Assembly (NCBI RefSeq): GCF_002192255.1
Contig: NZ_CP021768.1
Span: 3,180,001-3,244,000, forward strand
Direction of reading: 5' to 3'
Origin: Stenotrophomonas sp. WZN-1
GTDB taxonomy: Bacteria; Pseudomonadota; Gammaproteobacteria; Xanthomonadales; Xanthomonadaceae
DNA: 64,000 nucleotides
Shown piece after piece: positions 1-7,297 of this stretch (positions are counted from its first letter, which is position 1; each line of letters starts with the position of its first letter). The notes under the pieces were generated by a model, which saw only the letters and a list, made by a program, of their open reading frames with translations, searched no databases and had not been told where the DNA came from. The position numbers and the translations under genes were made by a program.

Positions 1-735
1 GAACCAGCTGCCGATCAGGAACATGCCCAGCACTTCCGGGCCGGTGATCAGCAGCGCGCCCATCGAGGTGCCGAACTCGCTCAGGCGCTGCACATTGGCC
101 TGCGCCCAGCTGCCCTGCCCGTACACCTGCCGCTGCAGGTCGATGCTCCGCTGCGCCTCGGCAAGCATGCCCCGCACCTCTTCGGCCGAAGCCATCGACA
201 CCATCGCGCCCACCAGCAGCATCATCGCGACACCGCCGAGGTAGACGGTCAGGCCCATCCACGGCAACCAGCTGCGTGGCGCCTCGCGGCAGGCCAGCAG
301 CGGCAGCGAGATCAGCGCATACATCACCAGGATGTCGCCGGACCAGACCAGCAGTGCATGGCACAGGCCGATCAGCAGCAGGCCGGCGCTGCGGCGCAGG
401 TAGAACGGGGTGAAGTCGCGCCCGGCCACCTCGGCGCGTTGCGCCATCACCGCAAAGCCGGCGCCGAACAGCAGCGAGAACAGGGTGAAGAACTTGCCCT
501 GCACGAACACGTAGACGAAGGCGTCGGCCCAGTAATCGATGCCCCGCCAGTGCACGTCGATGCCGGTGAAGGCCAGATCCAGCGGGCCGCTGAAGGCCTC
601 GATGTTCATCAGCAGGATGCCCAGCAACGCGGCGCCGCGCAGCACGTCCAGCACGGCGATGCGTTCGCCGGAAGCCACCGGCTGCAGGGAAGGAGAGGCG
701 GCGTTCACGGGGGGTCCGTCGGGCAGGTCCGCCAT
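1..735 (-). CDS. DUF418/YeiB family membrane protein (3' end outside window)
   Basis: The gene reads leftwards off the window edge, so only the first 245 codons are visible. After a short soluble tail the protein shows RIAVLDVLRGAALLGILL, the N-terminal signature of the YeiB/DUF418 family, followed by a first membrane span, the stretch FFTLFSLLFGAGF, and further spans. Family members are multi-pass inner-membrane proteins related to acyltransferase-3 proteins; their substrate is generally unknown, so I assign no reaction. I chose the ATG at 735; a GTG at 708 is an alternative, and neither has a clear Shine-Dalgarno. The C-terminal DUF418 half lies outside the window. It follows slyD on the same strand but is separated from it by a strong hairpin. 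Confidence 0.8.
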   Translation of the reverse strand, partial: MADLPDGPPVNAASPSLQPVASGERIAVLDVLRGAALLGILLMNIEAFSGPLDLAFTGIDVHWRGIDYWADAFVYVFVQGKFFTLFSLLFGAGFAVMAQRAEVAGRDFTPFYLRRSAGLLLIGLCHALLVWSGDILVMYALISLPLLACREAPRSWLPWMGLTVYLGGVAMMLLVGAMVSMASAEEVRGMLAEAQRSIDLQRQVYGQGSWAQANVQRLSEFGTSMGALLITGPEVLGMFLIGSWF

Positions 736-786
736 TATGCCGCCGGCCCGTGCGCCATGGATGGCCGCGCCGTGTTCCACATACGC

Positions 787-810
787 AACGGCCCGCCGAA
801 GCGGGCCGTT
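787..810 (-). terminator. Hairpin downstream of slyD
   Basis: A perfect 10-bp stem (AACGGCCCGC, loop CGAA, GCGGGCCGTT) lies 24 bp after the slyD stop codon. No real U-run follows on the minus strand, so it is a terminator-like or 3'-end stabilising hairpin rather than a textbook intrinsic terminator. Confidence 0.6.
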
Positions 811-834
811 GCTGCCATCACGATCGCGCTGCGA

Positions 835-1317
835 TCAGTGCTGGTGGCCGCCGTCACCGTGGACGTGGCCGTGGTCCAGCTCTTCCTTGCCGGCTTCGCG
901 CACGTCGACGATTTCGACGTCGAAGTGCAGGTCCTTGCCGGCCATCGGATGGTTCAGGTCAACGTCGACGACGCTCATGCCGACCTTCTGCACGGTCACC
1001 GCACGCGGGCCGAAGTTGGTCTGCAGCACGACCTGCTGGCCCGGAGCCAGCTTGGTGTTGCCGAAGTGCTTCTTCGGCACGCGCTGGGACAGGCCTTCAC
1101 GACGCTCGCCGTAGGCATCGGCCGCCTTGACGTCGACGTTGAAGGTCGCGCCGGCTTCCTTGTCCATCATGGCGTTTTCCAGGCCCGGGATGATGTTGCC
1201 GTGACCGATCAGGATCGCCAGCGGCTCGCCGCGGTCCTTGGACGATTCGATCGGCTCCTGGCCGACTTCGGAAACGGTGTAGTGGAAGCGGACAACGCGG
1301 TCTTTTTCGATCTTCAT
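835..1317 (-). CDS. slyD: FKBP-type peptidyl-prolyl isomerase SlyD
   Basis: This 160-residue protein is a SlyD-class FKBP: a cytoplasmic peptidyl-prolyl cis-trans isomerase with chaperone activity. It starts MKIEKDRVVRFHYTV, has the FKBP half-site IGHGNIIPGLENAMM, then the inserted-in-flap region around residues 70-125, then returns to the FKBP fold at NHPMAGKDLHFDVEIVDV. The tail HGHVHGDGGHQH is a short histidine-rich metal-binding tail like that of E. coli SlyD, which feeds nickel to hydrogenase maturation; whether nickel is relevant here is not shown. The start at 1317 matches the family N-terminus; the much longer upstream frame is antisense to the next gene. A minus-strand GATAAT (1414-1419) could be its -10 box, leaving a leader of about 90 nt. 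Confidence 0.95.
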   Translation of the reverse strand: MKIEKDRVVRFHYTVSEVGQEPIESSKDRGEPLAILIGHGNIIPGLENAMMDKEAGATFNVDVKAADAYGERREGLSQRVPKKHFGNTKLAPGQQVVLQTNFGPRAVTVQKVGMSVVDVDLNHPMAGKDLHFDVEIVDVREAGKEELDHGHVHGDGGHQH

Positions 1318-1428
1318 GCGCAACTCTGTCTGGATCTGCCGGAGGCAGGCGGGTTGGGGCGGGTTGTCGCCCGACGGGGACGCCGCCATCATGACGGCCA
1401 ATCCAAGGTGGCGCATTATCCGGAGATC

Positions 1429-1968
1429 ATGCACATCACGCCAGTTTCGTCCGGCCTGCGCCGGTTCCTCGCCCCGGCCCTGCTGCTGGCCCTGCCCGTG
1501 CTGATGACCGCCTGCGGCGGCGGCAAGGCCACCCGCCCCGCGCCGCCCCCGCCGACCGCGAACTGGCCGAAGACCGTGCCGGACAATCCCGAGGCGGCCA
1601 ACTCGGTGCTGATGCGTGCCATCAGCCTGGTCGGCACGCCCTACCGCTATGGCGGCAATACCCCGGATTCGGGCTTCGACTGCAGCGGCCTGGTCGCCTA
1701 TGTCTACCGCGAGATGCTGGACCTGCGGCTGCCGCGCACCTCGCGCGACCTGGCGGCGGTACAGGGCCCGAAGATCGACCCGCAGCGCCTGGCCACCGGC
1801 GACCTGGTGTTCTTTGGCAGCCGCGGCAGCGTCACCCATGTCGGTATCTATGTAGGTGAAGGGCGTTTCGTGCATGCACCGAGCACCGGCGGCACCGTGC
1901 GCCTGGACTCACTCAGCGGCCCCTACTGGAAGGACCACTACACCGGCGCGAAACGTGTCCTTCGCTAA
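1429..1968 (+). CDS. NlpC/P60 family lipoprotein peptidase
   Basis: The 179-residue product is a predicted cell-wall gamma-D-glutamyl-diamino acid endopeptidase. The N-terminus is a lipoprotein signal ending LMTAC (Cys about residue 25), followed by a proline-rich linker (RPAPPPPT) that would span from the membrane to peptidoglycan. The NlpC/P60 domain begins near residue 60 with GTPYRYGGNTPDSGFDCSG; the catalytic Cys is in DCSG, and the catalytic His residues are in THVGIYVG and FVHAPS. I chose ATG 1429 because GGAG lies just upstream and it gives a complete signal peptide. The gene stands head-to-head with slyD and is followed 131 bp later by a paralogue that looks like a duplication product. 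Confidence 0.92.
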   Translation: MHITPVSSGLRRFLAPALLLALPVLMTACGGGKATRPAPPPPTANWPKTVPDNPEAANSVLMRAISLVGTPYRYGGNTPDSGFDCSGLVAYVYREMLDLRLPRTSRDLAAVQGPKIDPQRLATGDLVFFGSRGSVTHVGIYVGEGRFVHAPSTGGTVRLDSLSGPYWKDHYTGAKRVLR

Positions 1969-2099
1969 AATGAACAGGCGATATGTTCAAAACTGTGACG
2001 TCCATCACTACAGAACTAACGATTTACTAACGGAATTTTTAACTTATTGCCGCTTTTACAGGGCATGATGCCCCATCGTTTTTTTCCTGTGACCGACGC

Positions 2100-2873
2100 G
2101 TGACGACTGACGACCTGAAAAGCGAAGGCCAGACTTCCGTATCTTCACGTAGTGCCCGCCCGCTGTTGCTTGGCTTGGCACTGTGCCTGACCAGCCTCCC
2201 GGCTTGGTCGCAGACTGCTCCGAACCGCTCCGATGTGACCCCGGCCCCGGTGGCCGAGAGCACCGCCCGACCGGCCGCCAAGGCCGAGGCTGCCGCTCCG
2301 CAGCGCAGCCGCGTCGATGCCGCCGCCAGCGCCACGCTGGCCGCCCTGCTGCCGCACCTGGCCGCCAACGACACCATTCCGCTGATGGACCGCTCGGCCG
2401 TGGTGGCCGGCGACCTCAGCCGCCTGCTCGCCAACTACGACACCAGCAGCGCCGCCAATGGCAGCGTTGTCGGCACCGCCGCCGACAACGGCAAGGTGCA
2501 GTCGCTGCTGCGCCGCGCGATGACCCTGCTGGGCACCCCGTACCGTTGGGGGGGCAGCAACCCGGACAGCGGTTTCGACTGCAGCGGCCTGGTCGGCTAC
2601 GTGTTCCGCTCGGCCCTGGGCATCGAGCTGCCGCGCGTCTCGCGCGAGATGGCCCACGATGACAACGCCGAACTGATCAACGACCGCACCGCACTGGCGG
2701 CCGGTGACCTGGTGTTCTTCGGTCGCAAGGGCCGTGTTGACCACGTCGGCATCTATGTCGGCGACGGCCGCTTCCTGCACGCGCCGAGCTCGGGCAAGGA
2801 CGTCCGCGTGGACACCCTGCTCAGCGGCTACTGGGGCAACAAGTTCATGCAGGCCCGCCGGGTCGACCTCTGA
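2100..2873 (+). CDS. NlpC/P60 family secreted peptidase
   Basis: The 257-residue product is a second predicted peptidoglycan endopeptidase. The only usable start is GTG 2100, which gives a basic N-terminus, a hydrophobic core (PLLLGLALCLTSLPAW) and cleavage near WSQT, with no lipobox. An alanine-rich linker of about 110 residues precedes the catalytic domain, which begins GTPYRWGGSNPDSGFDCSG and includes DHVGIYVG and FLHAPS. The catalytic domain is close to that of the preceding gene (shared LARGE blocks such as LPR.SR and AAGDLVFFG), but the N-terminal halves are unrelated. One is therefore membrane-anchored and the other free in the periplasm. A strong terminator follows. Confidence 0.9.
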   Translation: MTTDDLKSEGQTSVSSRSARPLLLGLALCLTSLPAWSQTAPNRSDVTPAPVAESTARPAAKAEAAAPQRSRVDAAASATLAALLPHLAANDTIPLMDRSAVVAGDLSRLLANYDTSSAANGSVVGTAADNGKVQSLLRRAMTLLGTPYRWGGSNPDSGFDCSGLVGYVFRSALGIELPRVSREMAHDDNAELINDRTALAAGDLVFFGRKGRVDHVGIYVGDGRFLHAPSSGKDVRVDTLLSGYWGNKFMQARRVDL

Positions 2874-2910
2874 TCCGACCGGTTGGCGCTACCGCGCCGC
2901 CTGACACGAG

Positions 2911-2938
2911 AAAGCCGCTGCCCTGCAGCGGCTTTTTT
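2911..2938 (+). terminator. Intrinsic terminator of the NlpC/P60 pair
   Basis: A 10-bp stem (AAAGCCGCTG / CAGCGGCTTT) with loop CCCTG runs into a six-T tract. It lies 37 bp after the stop codon of the second NlpC/P60 gene. Confidence 0.9.
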
Positions 2939-2960
2939 GTTGGGCCCGTGCAATGGGTGG

Positions 2961-2984
2961 GTAGCTGCCGACCTTGGTCGGCAC
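2961..2984 (+). repeat. SMAG-type REP element (GTAG + CTGCCGACC stem)
   Basis: GTAG is followed by a hairpin with arms TGCCGACC and GGTCGGCA. This is the S. maltophilia 'GTAG' repetitive extragenic palindrome type. It is the left half of an inverted pair with 2991-3014, between convergent genes. Confidence 0.85.
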
Positions 2985-2990
2985 CGCCTT

Positions 2991-3014
2991 CATCCACGCA
3001 TGGCGTGGATCTAC
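2991..3014 (-). repeat. SMAG-type REP element (GTAG + ATCCACGC stem)
   Basis: Read on the minus strand this is GTAG followed by ATCCACGC, a short loop and GCGTGGAT. With 2961-2984 it forms a tail-to-tail dimer that fills most of the space between the terminator of the NlpC/P60 pair and the 3' end of the symporter gene. Confidence 0.85.
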
Positions 3015-3102
3015 CAGGCGCCCGCCTCGGCCGGCACCGCGTCGGCCATCTCCCAAACAAACGACCCGCCGGTCAGGGCGGGCCTTTCATCTCCACGCAA
3101 CC

Positions 3103-4437
3103 TCAGCCGCGTGGCGGTGTCGGGTCAGGATCGTCCACGCCCACATTGCTGGACGGATTGTCATACACCGCCTGGTCGAGCAGCCCGGTTTCCTTGGCCA
3201 CGATCACCGGCACCAGCATCTGGCCCGTCACATTCGTCATCGTGCGCATCATGTCCAGGATGCGGTCGATGGCATACAGGTAGCCGATGGTCTCCAGCGG
3301 CAGGTTGGCTGCGCTCAGCACCACCGTGGCCATGATCACCGCCGTACCCGGCACGCCGGCCGTACCGAAGCTGCCCAGCACCGACGCGATCAGCACCACC
3401 ACGTACTGCTCCGGGGTCAGCGGCACACCGCTGTACTGCGCGATGAACACCGCGCACAGCGCCGGATAGATGGCGCCGCAGCCATCCATCTTGATGCTGG
3501 CGCCCAGCGGCACCGCGAACGAACCGTAGTCCTTGTTCACGCCCAGGTTGTGGGTGATCGAACGCAGCGCCACCGGCATCGCGGCGAAGCTGGACGAGCT
3601 GACGAAGGCAACCTGCATGCCCGGCGCCGCACCACGGAAGAACTTCAGCGGGTTCAGGCCGTGCGCCAGCAGCAGTGCGCTGTAGACCACCACGATGTGC
3701 AGGGCGCAGGCCACGTACAGCGCCAGCACGAAATGCCCCAGCGGCAACAGCTTCTCGAACCCGTAGCTGCCGACCAGGCCGGCGATCAGGCCGAAGGTAC
3801 CGATCGGGGTGACTTCCAGCACGAAGCGGGTCACCTGGACCATGATGTCGCTCATCTGGCCGACCAGCTTGCGCGCCTCGGTCACCTTCTCGCCCAGCTT
3901 GACGATGGCAAAGCCCACCAGGCCGGCGAAGAAGATCACCGGCAGGATCGAGCCGCGACCGGCAGCCAGCACGGTCTCGCCGGCCGCATTGACCTTGGTG
4001 CCGATGCCGGACAGCGCGTAGAAGACATTGGCCGGCACCACGTCCAGCAGCACCTGCACCACGCTGGGCACTTCACGCGGCACGTAGTTGCTGGCCATGG
4101 TCAGCTGCAGGCCTCCGGCGCCAGGCTGCAGCACAGTACCCACGCCCAGGCCGACGCACACCGCCAATGCAGCGGTGATCACGAACCACAGGAAGGTGCG
4201 GCCACTGAGCGCGGCGACCGACTTCTGACCATGCAGCGACGAGATCGCGTTGATGACCGCGAAGAACACCAGCGGCACGGCAATCATCTTGATCAGGGTG
4301 ACGTACAGTTCACCGAGCGGGCCGAACCACGTTTCCGCGGCCGGGCCGAGCGCCCAGCCGGCCAGCGCGCCGAGCACGAAGCCACCGACCACGCGCTGCC
4401 AGAATGGAATCCGCAGCCAGGCAGAGACCAGCTTCAT
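3103..4437 (-). CDS. Dicarboxylate/amino acid:cation symporter (DAACS/GltP-DctA family)
   Basis: This 444-residue inner-membrane protein imports acidic amino acids or C4-dicarboxylates together with Na+ or H+. Family hallmarks seen: MIAVPLVFFAVINAI in the N-terminal half, the serine-rich hairpin FVSSSSFAAMPV, the ion/substrate segment IKMDGCGAIYPA, the second hairpin GSFGTAGVPGTAV, and DRILDMMRTMTNVTG near the end. The start at 4437 (MKLVSAWLRIPFWQRVV) gives the usual basic N-terminus before the first span; an upstream start would add 15 residues lacking family resemblance. The substrate cannot be decided by eye between glutamate/aspartate and succinate. No regulator or partner gene is adjacent. 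Confidence 0.88.
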   Translation of the reverse strand: MKLVSAWLRIPFWQRVVGGFVLGALAGWALGPAAETWFGPLGELYVTLIKMIAVPLVFFAVINAISSLHGQKSVAALSGRTFLWFVITAALAVCVGLGVGTVLQPGAGGLQLTMASNYVPREVPSVVQVLLDVVPANVFYALSGIGTKVNAAGETVLAAGRGSILPVIFFAGLVGFAIVKLGEKVTEARKLVGQMSDIMVQVTRFVLEVTPIGTFGLIAGLVGSYGFEKLLPLGHFVLALYVACALHIVVVYSALLLAHGLNPLKFFRGAAPGMQVAFVSSSSFAAMPVALRSITHNLGVNKDYGSFAVPLGASIKMDGCGAIYPALCAVFIAQYSGVPLTPEQYVVVLIASVLGSFGTAGVPGTAVIMATVVLSAANLPLETIGYLYAIDRILDMMRTMTNVTGQMLVPVIVAKETGLLDQAVYDNPSSNVGVDDPDPTPPRG

Positions 4438-4520
4438 AGGCAATCCAGAGGGGAAGGAAGGGATGCTGGCACGATAGCCCAAGGCGGCCCGCAGAACGAC
4501 CGCCCGGCCGGCAAATCAGT

Positions 4521-4555
4521 GTGTCATCGGCGTGCCTTGCGGGGCCGGGCATAAT
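4521..4555 (+). promoter_or_regulatory. Possible Pho-box promoter of the alkaline phosphatase
   Basis: GTGTCAT (4521-4527) is followed after 4 bp by GTGCCTT (4532-4538), resembling the two 7-bp half-sites of a PhoB box; the second half is poor. A -10-like CATAAT starts 11 bp downstream (4550-4555), the spacing expected when PhoB replaces the -35 element. The position upstream of a phosphatase is suggestive, but the match is weak. Confidence 0.3.
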
Positions 4556-4591
4556 GAACGTCCCGTTACAGTTTGTGAGATCCCAGCGTCC

Positions 4592-6298
4592 ATGCGCCGT
4601 TCCGTCTCCCTGTTGGCCGCCTGCGCCACAACCCTGCTGCTGGGCGCCTGCGCCAGCACCCCCCCCGCGTCCGCCCCGGCCGGTCTGAAGGTCGCCGTCG
4701 ATCCTGTCGCCCATCCGGCCGGCGAGACCCCGCAGTGGTGGTACCGCAGCGGCGCTGCCCAGGCCGCCGCCAACGGCGCGATGTCCGGCAAGGCCAAGAA
4801 CGTAATCCTGTTTCTCGGCGACGGCATGAGCCTGACCACCGTGGCGGCCTCGCGCATCTACGAAGGCCAGCAGAAGGGCGGCTCGGGTGAAGAGAACCTG
4901 CTGTCGTGGGAGCGCTTCCCGGCCACGGCGTTCAGCAAGACCTACAACACCGATTCGCAGACCCCGGATTCGGCCGGCACCATGACCGCCATCACCACCG
5001 GCGTGAAGACCCACATGGGTGCGATCGGCGTCAGCGCCGGCAGCCGCACCGACTGCGCGGACAGCCTGTCCAAGGGCCTGCTGACCTGGCTGCAGCTGGC
5101 CGACAGCGCCGGCCTGGCCACCGGCGTGGTGTCCACCGCACGCCTGACCCATGCCACCCCGGCCGCCACCTACGCGCACTCGCCAGAGCGCAACTGGGAA
5201 AACGATACCGACCTGACTGAAGCCGCCAAGGCGGCCGGCTGCAAGGACATCGCCCAGCAGCTGCTGTCGACCTCGCGCTATGGCCGCGGCCCGCTGGTCG
5301 CCCTCGGCGGCGGTCGCGGTGAATTCACCACGGTGGAAGAACGCGACCCGGAGTACGACGACAAGGTCGGCCAGCGCCTGGATGGCCGCAGCCTGGTACA
5401 GGAATGGCAGCAGGCGCATCCACAGGGTGCCTACGTGTGGAACAGCAAGCAGCTGGCGGCCGCCGCCGATGCGCCGGCCATCCTCGGCCTGTTCGAACCG
5501 GACCACATGCGCTACGAATACGAGCGCCCGCAGGATCCGGGCGGTGAGCCGAGCCTGGCCGAATTGACGGCGGCAGCCATCAAGAATCTGTCCAAGCACC
5601 AGGAAGGCTACGTGCTGATGATCGAAGGCGCGCGCATCGACCACGCCAACCACAGCGGCAACGCCTACCGTGCCCTGACCGAGACCGTGGCGCTGTCCGA
5701 TGCGGTGCGCGTGGCGAACGAGCTGACCTCGGCCGACGACACCCTGATCATCGTCACCGCCGACCACTCGCACACCCTGAACTTCGTCGGCTACCCGGCA
5801 CGCGGCAACCCGATCCTGGGCAAGGTGAAGGACAAGGGCGGCGAAGATGGCGCCGGCAAGCTGGACTACGCGCTGGACGGCACCGGCCAGCCGTACACCA
5901 CGCTGAGCTACGCCAATGGCCCGGGCCATACCGGCGCCAGCAACCAGCAGCCGGCCGGCGCCAAGCGCTATCCGCACAACCCGAGCAGCTTCGAGCCGGC
6001 CAACGGCCGCACGAACCTGCGTGAGGTCGACACCGAGCATCCCGACTACATGCAGGAAGCACTGGTGCCGATGAAGTCCGAATCGCATGGTGGCGAGGAT
6101 GTCGGTATCTGGGCGCGTGGCCCGGGCAGCAAGGCGATCCGCGGCACGCTGGAACAGAACGCGATCTACCACATGATCGTGCAGGCCACCCCGGCCCTGC
6201 GCGAGCGCCTGTGCCAGGCCGGCACCTGCGATGACAAGGGCGTGCCAGTGCAGCTGCCGGCACCGACGGCCTTCGAACGCAAGGCCGAGGCCAAGTGA
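4592..6298 (+). CDS. Alkaline phosphatase (PhoA-type), predicted lipoprotein
   Basis: The 568-residue product hydrolyses phosphomonoesters outside the cytoplasm. The start at 4592 gives MRRSVSLLAACATTLLLGAC, a lipoprotein signal with lipobox LGAC, so the enzyme is probably outer-membrane anchored rather than soluble. Alkaline phosphatase motifs: NVILFLGDGMS (metal Asp), DSAGTMTAITTG (nucleophilic Ser), MIEGARIDHANHSGNA (metal Asp/His), VTADHSHTL (metal Asp/His), and ESHGGEDVGIWARGP (metal His). Everything needed for a two-zinc, one-magnesium site is present, and the length fits the longer intestinal/bacterial class. The stop overlaps the next gene by 4 nt, so the two are probably co-translated. 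Phosphate control is plausible but only weakly supported by the upstream sequence. Confidence 0.93.
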   Translation: MRRSVSLLAACATTLLLGACASTPPASAPAGLKVAVDPVAHPAGETPQWWYRSGAAQAAANGAMSGKAKNVILFLGDGMSLTTVAASRIYEGQQKGGSGEENLLSWERFPATAFSKTYNTDSQTPDSAGTMTAITTGVKTHMGAIGVSAGSRTDCADSLSKGLLTWLQLADSAGLATGVVSTARLTHATPAATYAHSPERNWENDTDLTEAAKAAGCKDIAQQLLSTSRYGRGPLVALGGGRGEFTTVEERDPEYDDKVGQRLDGRSLVQEWQQAHPQGAYVWNSKQLAAAADAPAILGLFEPDHMRYEYERPQDPGGEPSLAELTAAAIKNLSKHQEGYVLMIEGARIDHANHSGNAYRALTETVALSDAVRVANELTSADDTLIIVTADHSHTLNFVGYPARGNPILGKVKDKGGEDGAGKLDYALDGTGQPYTTLSYANGPGHTGASNQQPAGAKRYPHNPSSFEPANGRTNLREVDTEHPDYMQEALVPMKSESHGGEDVGIWARGPGSKAIRGTLEQNAIYHMIVQATPALRERLCQAGTCDDKGVPVQLPAPTAFERKAEAK

Positions 6299-6834
6299 TC
6301 GTGCGGCAGGCCCGGCTCGCCCGCGGCCGCGTTGCGCGGTCGCTGACCCTGCTCGGTGCGCTGGCCAGTTCCAGCGCGCTGGCGCAGGCACCGGCCTGCA
6401 AGCTGCTGACCGACGAACACGGATTGTGGCCGCTGCCCAACTGCGAGGTGGTCGATCACCGGCCGAAGATCAGCGCCGACACGCTGAAGGACCTGAACTA
6501 CGACGACCACGGCCTGGCCGTGGTGTATGCCGACCAGGGCTTCCACTACGTCGACCGCAAGGGCCGCAGCCTGCCGGTACTGACCTGGGACAACGGTCCG
6601 GAAACGCCGCAGGAAGGCCTGCTGCGTGCCCGCGTCGGCAACCGCGTGGGCTACTTCGATTTGAAGTTCCGCCAGGTGGTGCCCGGCACCTTCGATTTCG
6701 GCTGGCCGTTCCAGGATGGCGTGGCGGAGGTCTGCAACGGCTGCCGTCGCGGCACGCCGGATGCCGACGGCCACACGCCGATGGAAGGCGGAGAGCGGTT
6801 CCGGATCGACCGCTCGGGCCGTCGGGTGAAGTAG
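6295..6834 (+). CDS. WG repeat-containing secreted protein
   Basis: The 179-residue protein starts at GTG 6295, overlapping the phosphatase stop codon (GTGA), which indicates translational coupling. Residues 1-31 form a signal peptide ending ALAQA. The mature part carries repeats of the WG type (GLAVVYADQGFHYVDRKGR, then VGNRVGYFDLKFRQVVPGTF, then PFQDGVAEVC), probably a small beta-structure. Four cysteines (in PACKLL, PNCEVV and CNGCRRG) could form disulfides in the periplasm. WG-repeat proteins are usually of unknown function. The overlap suggests it assists or is needed together with the phosphatase, which is inference only. Confidence 0.75.
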   Translation: MIVRQARLARGRVARSLTLLGALASSSALAQAPACKLLTDEHGLWPLPNCEVVDHRPKISADTLKDLNYDDHGLAVVYADQGFHYVDRKGRSLPVLTWDNGPETPQEGLLRARVGNRVGYFDLKFRQVVPGTFDFGWPFQDGVAEVCNGCRRGTPDADGHTPMEGGERFRIDRSGRRVK

Positions 6835-6842
6835 GTTTTTCG

Positions 6843-6893
6843 GCATGGCTGCGCCCTGCACCTGCTACAAGCCAGAGCAACAGCAACAGCCAA
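6843..6893 (-). repeat. SMAG-like hairpin plus CAACAG tract (left end of array)
   Basis: Read on the minus strand: a GTTGCT-rich tract, then GTAG (RC of ctac, 6864-6867), then a hairpin GCAGGGC-GCA-GCCATGC (6843-6859) with one mismatch. It is the mirrored counterpart of 7300-7341. Confidence 0.7.
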
Positions 6894-6921
6894 AGCGGCT
6901 CTGGATTTCCGTTGGTTGGGC

Positions 6922-7019
6922 GGGGCAGTGTGGGTGGGCAGGACACGCCGTAAACCCGTCCATGGGGGCTCGATGGCGCCATCCATGGCGCCAACGGTCC
7001 TGCCCACCCACACCGCCCC
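6922..7019 (+). repeat. Palindromic element A (98 bp; 23-bp inverted arms)
   Basis: The arms 6922-6944 and 6997-7019 are inverted copies of each other with one mismatch. The 52-bp interior holds CCCGT-CC-ATGGG (a short hairpin with one G-T pair) and TGGCGCCAT-CC-ATGGCGCCA (6974-6993). The interior length and layout equal those of elements B and C, but the arms have a different sequence that still pairs with itself. Confidence 0.8.
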
Positions 7020-7025
7020 ACCCCC

Positions 7026-7080
7026 GACAGATTTCCGGTGACAGTTGGACCATCCACGCCATGCGTGGATGAAATCTGTC
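7026..7080. repeat. GACAGATTTC/GAAATCTGTC hairpin with a SMAG inside its loop
   Basis: The arms 7026-7035 and 7071-7080 are perfect 10-bp complements. The loop holds a SMAG stem (CATCCACGC / GCGTGGATG, 7051-7071). The hairpin corresponds to the short CGACAGAT hairpins next to elements B and C, so the SMAG appears to have inserted into it. Confidence 0.7.
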
Positions 7081-7098
7081 AGATATCGAATTGAATCC

Positions 7099-7139
7099 GG
7101 GGTCAGATCCGTTTTCCTGCGGAAAACGGATCTGACCCC
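7099..7139. repeat. 41-bp palindrome, copy 1 (19-3-19)
   Basis: The arms 7099-7117 and 7121-7139 are perfectly complementary over 19 bp with a 3-nt TGC loop. The outer end GGGGTCAGATCC is shared with the copies at 46869-46909 and 51018-51057. Confidence 0.85.
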
Positions 7140-7150
7140 AGGAGCATTTC

Positions 7151-7173
7151 CGACAGATCGCGAATATCTGTCG
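7151..7173. repeat. CGACAGAT/ATCTGTCG hairpin
   Basis: Perfect 8-bp arms (7151-7158, 7166-7173) lie 2 bp before element B. The same hairpin, in a diverged form, precedes element C at 46999-47021. Confidence 0.75.
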
Positions 7174-7175
7174 AA

Positions 7176-7277
7176 GGCGGGGTGGGTCCGGTTGCGGGAG
7201 TGTCCGCGGCATGGATGCCGCGGCCGAGCCCCCATGGATGGGTTTACGGCGTCTCCCGCAACCGGACCCACCCCGCC
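7176..7277 (-). repeat. Palindromic element B (102 bp; 25-bp perfect inverted arms)
   Basis: The arms 7176-7200 and 7253-7277 are perfect 25-bp inverted repeats. The 52-bp interior includes the hairpin CCGCGGCAT-GG-ATGCCGCGG (7204-7223) and CCCAT-GG-ATGGG. Its reverse complement matches the interior of element A at ACGCCGTAAACCC and GGGGGCTCG. It is nearly identical to element C. Confidence 0.88.
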
Positions 7278-7297
7278 AACCCTCAGGAAACCAGCTT

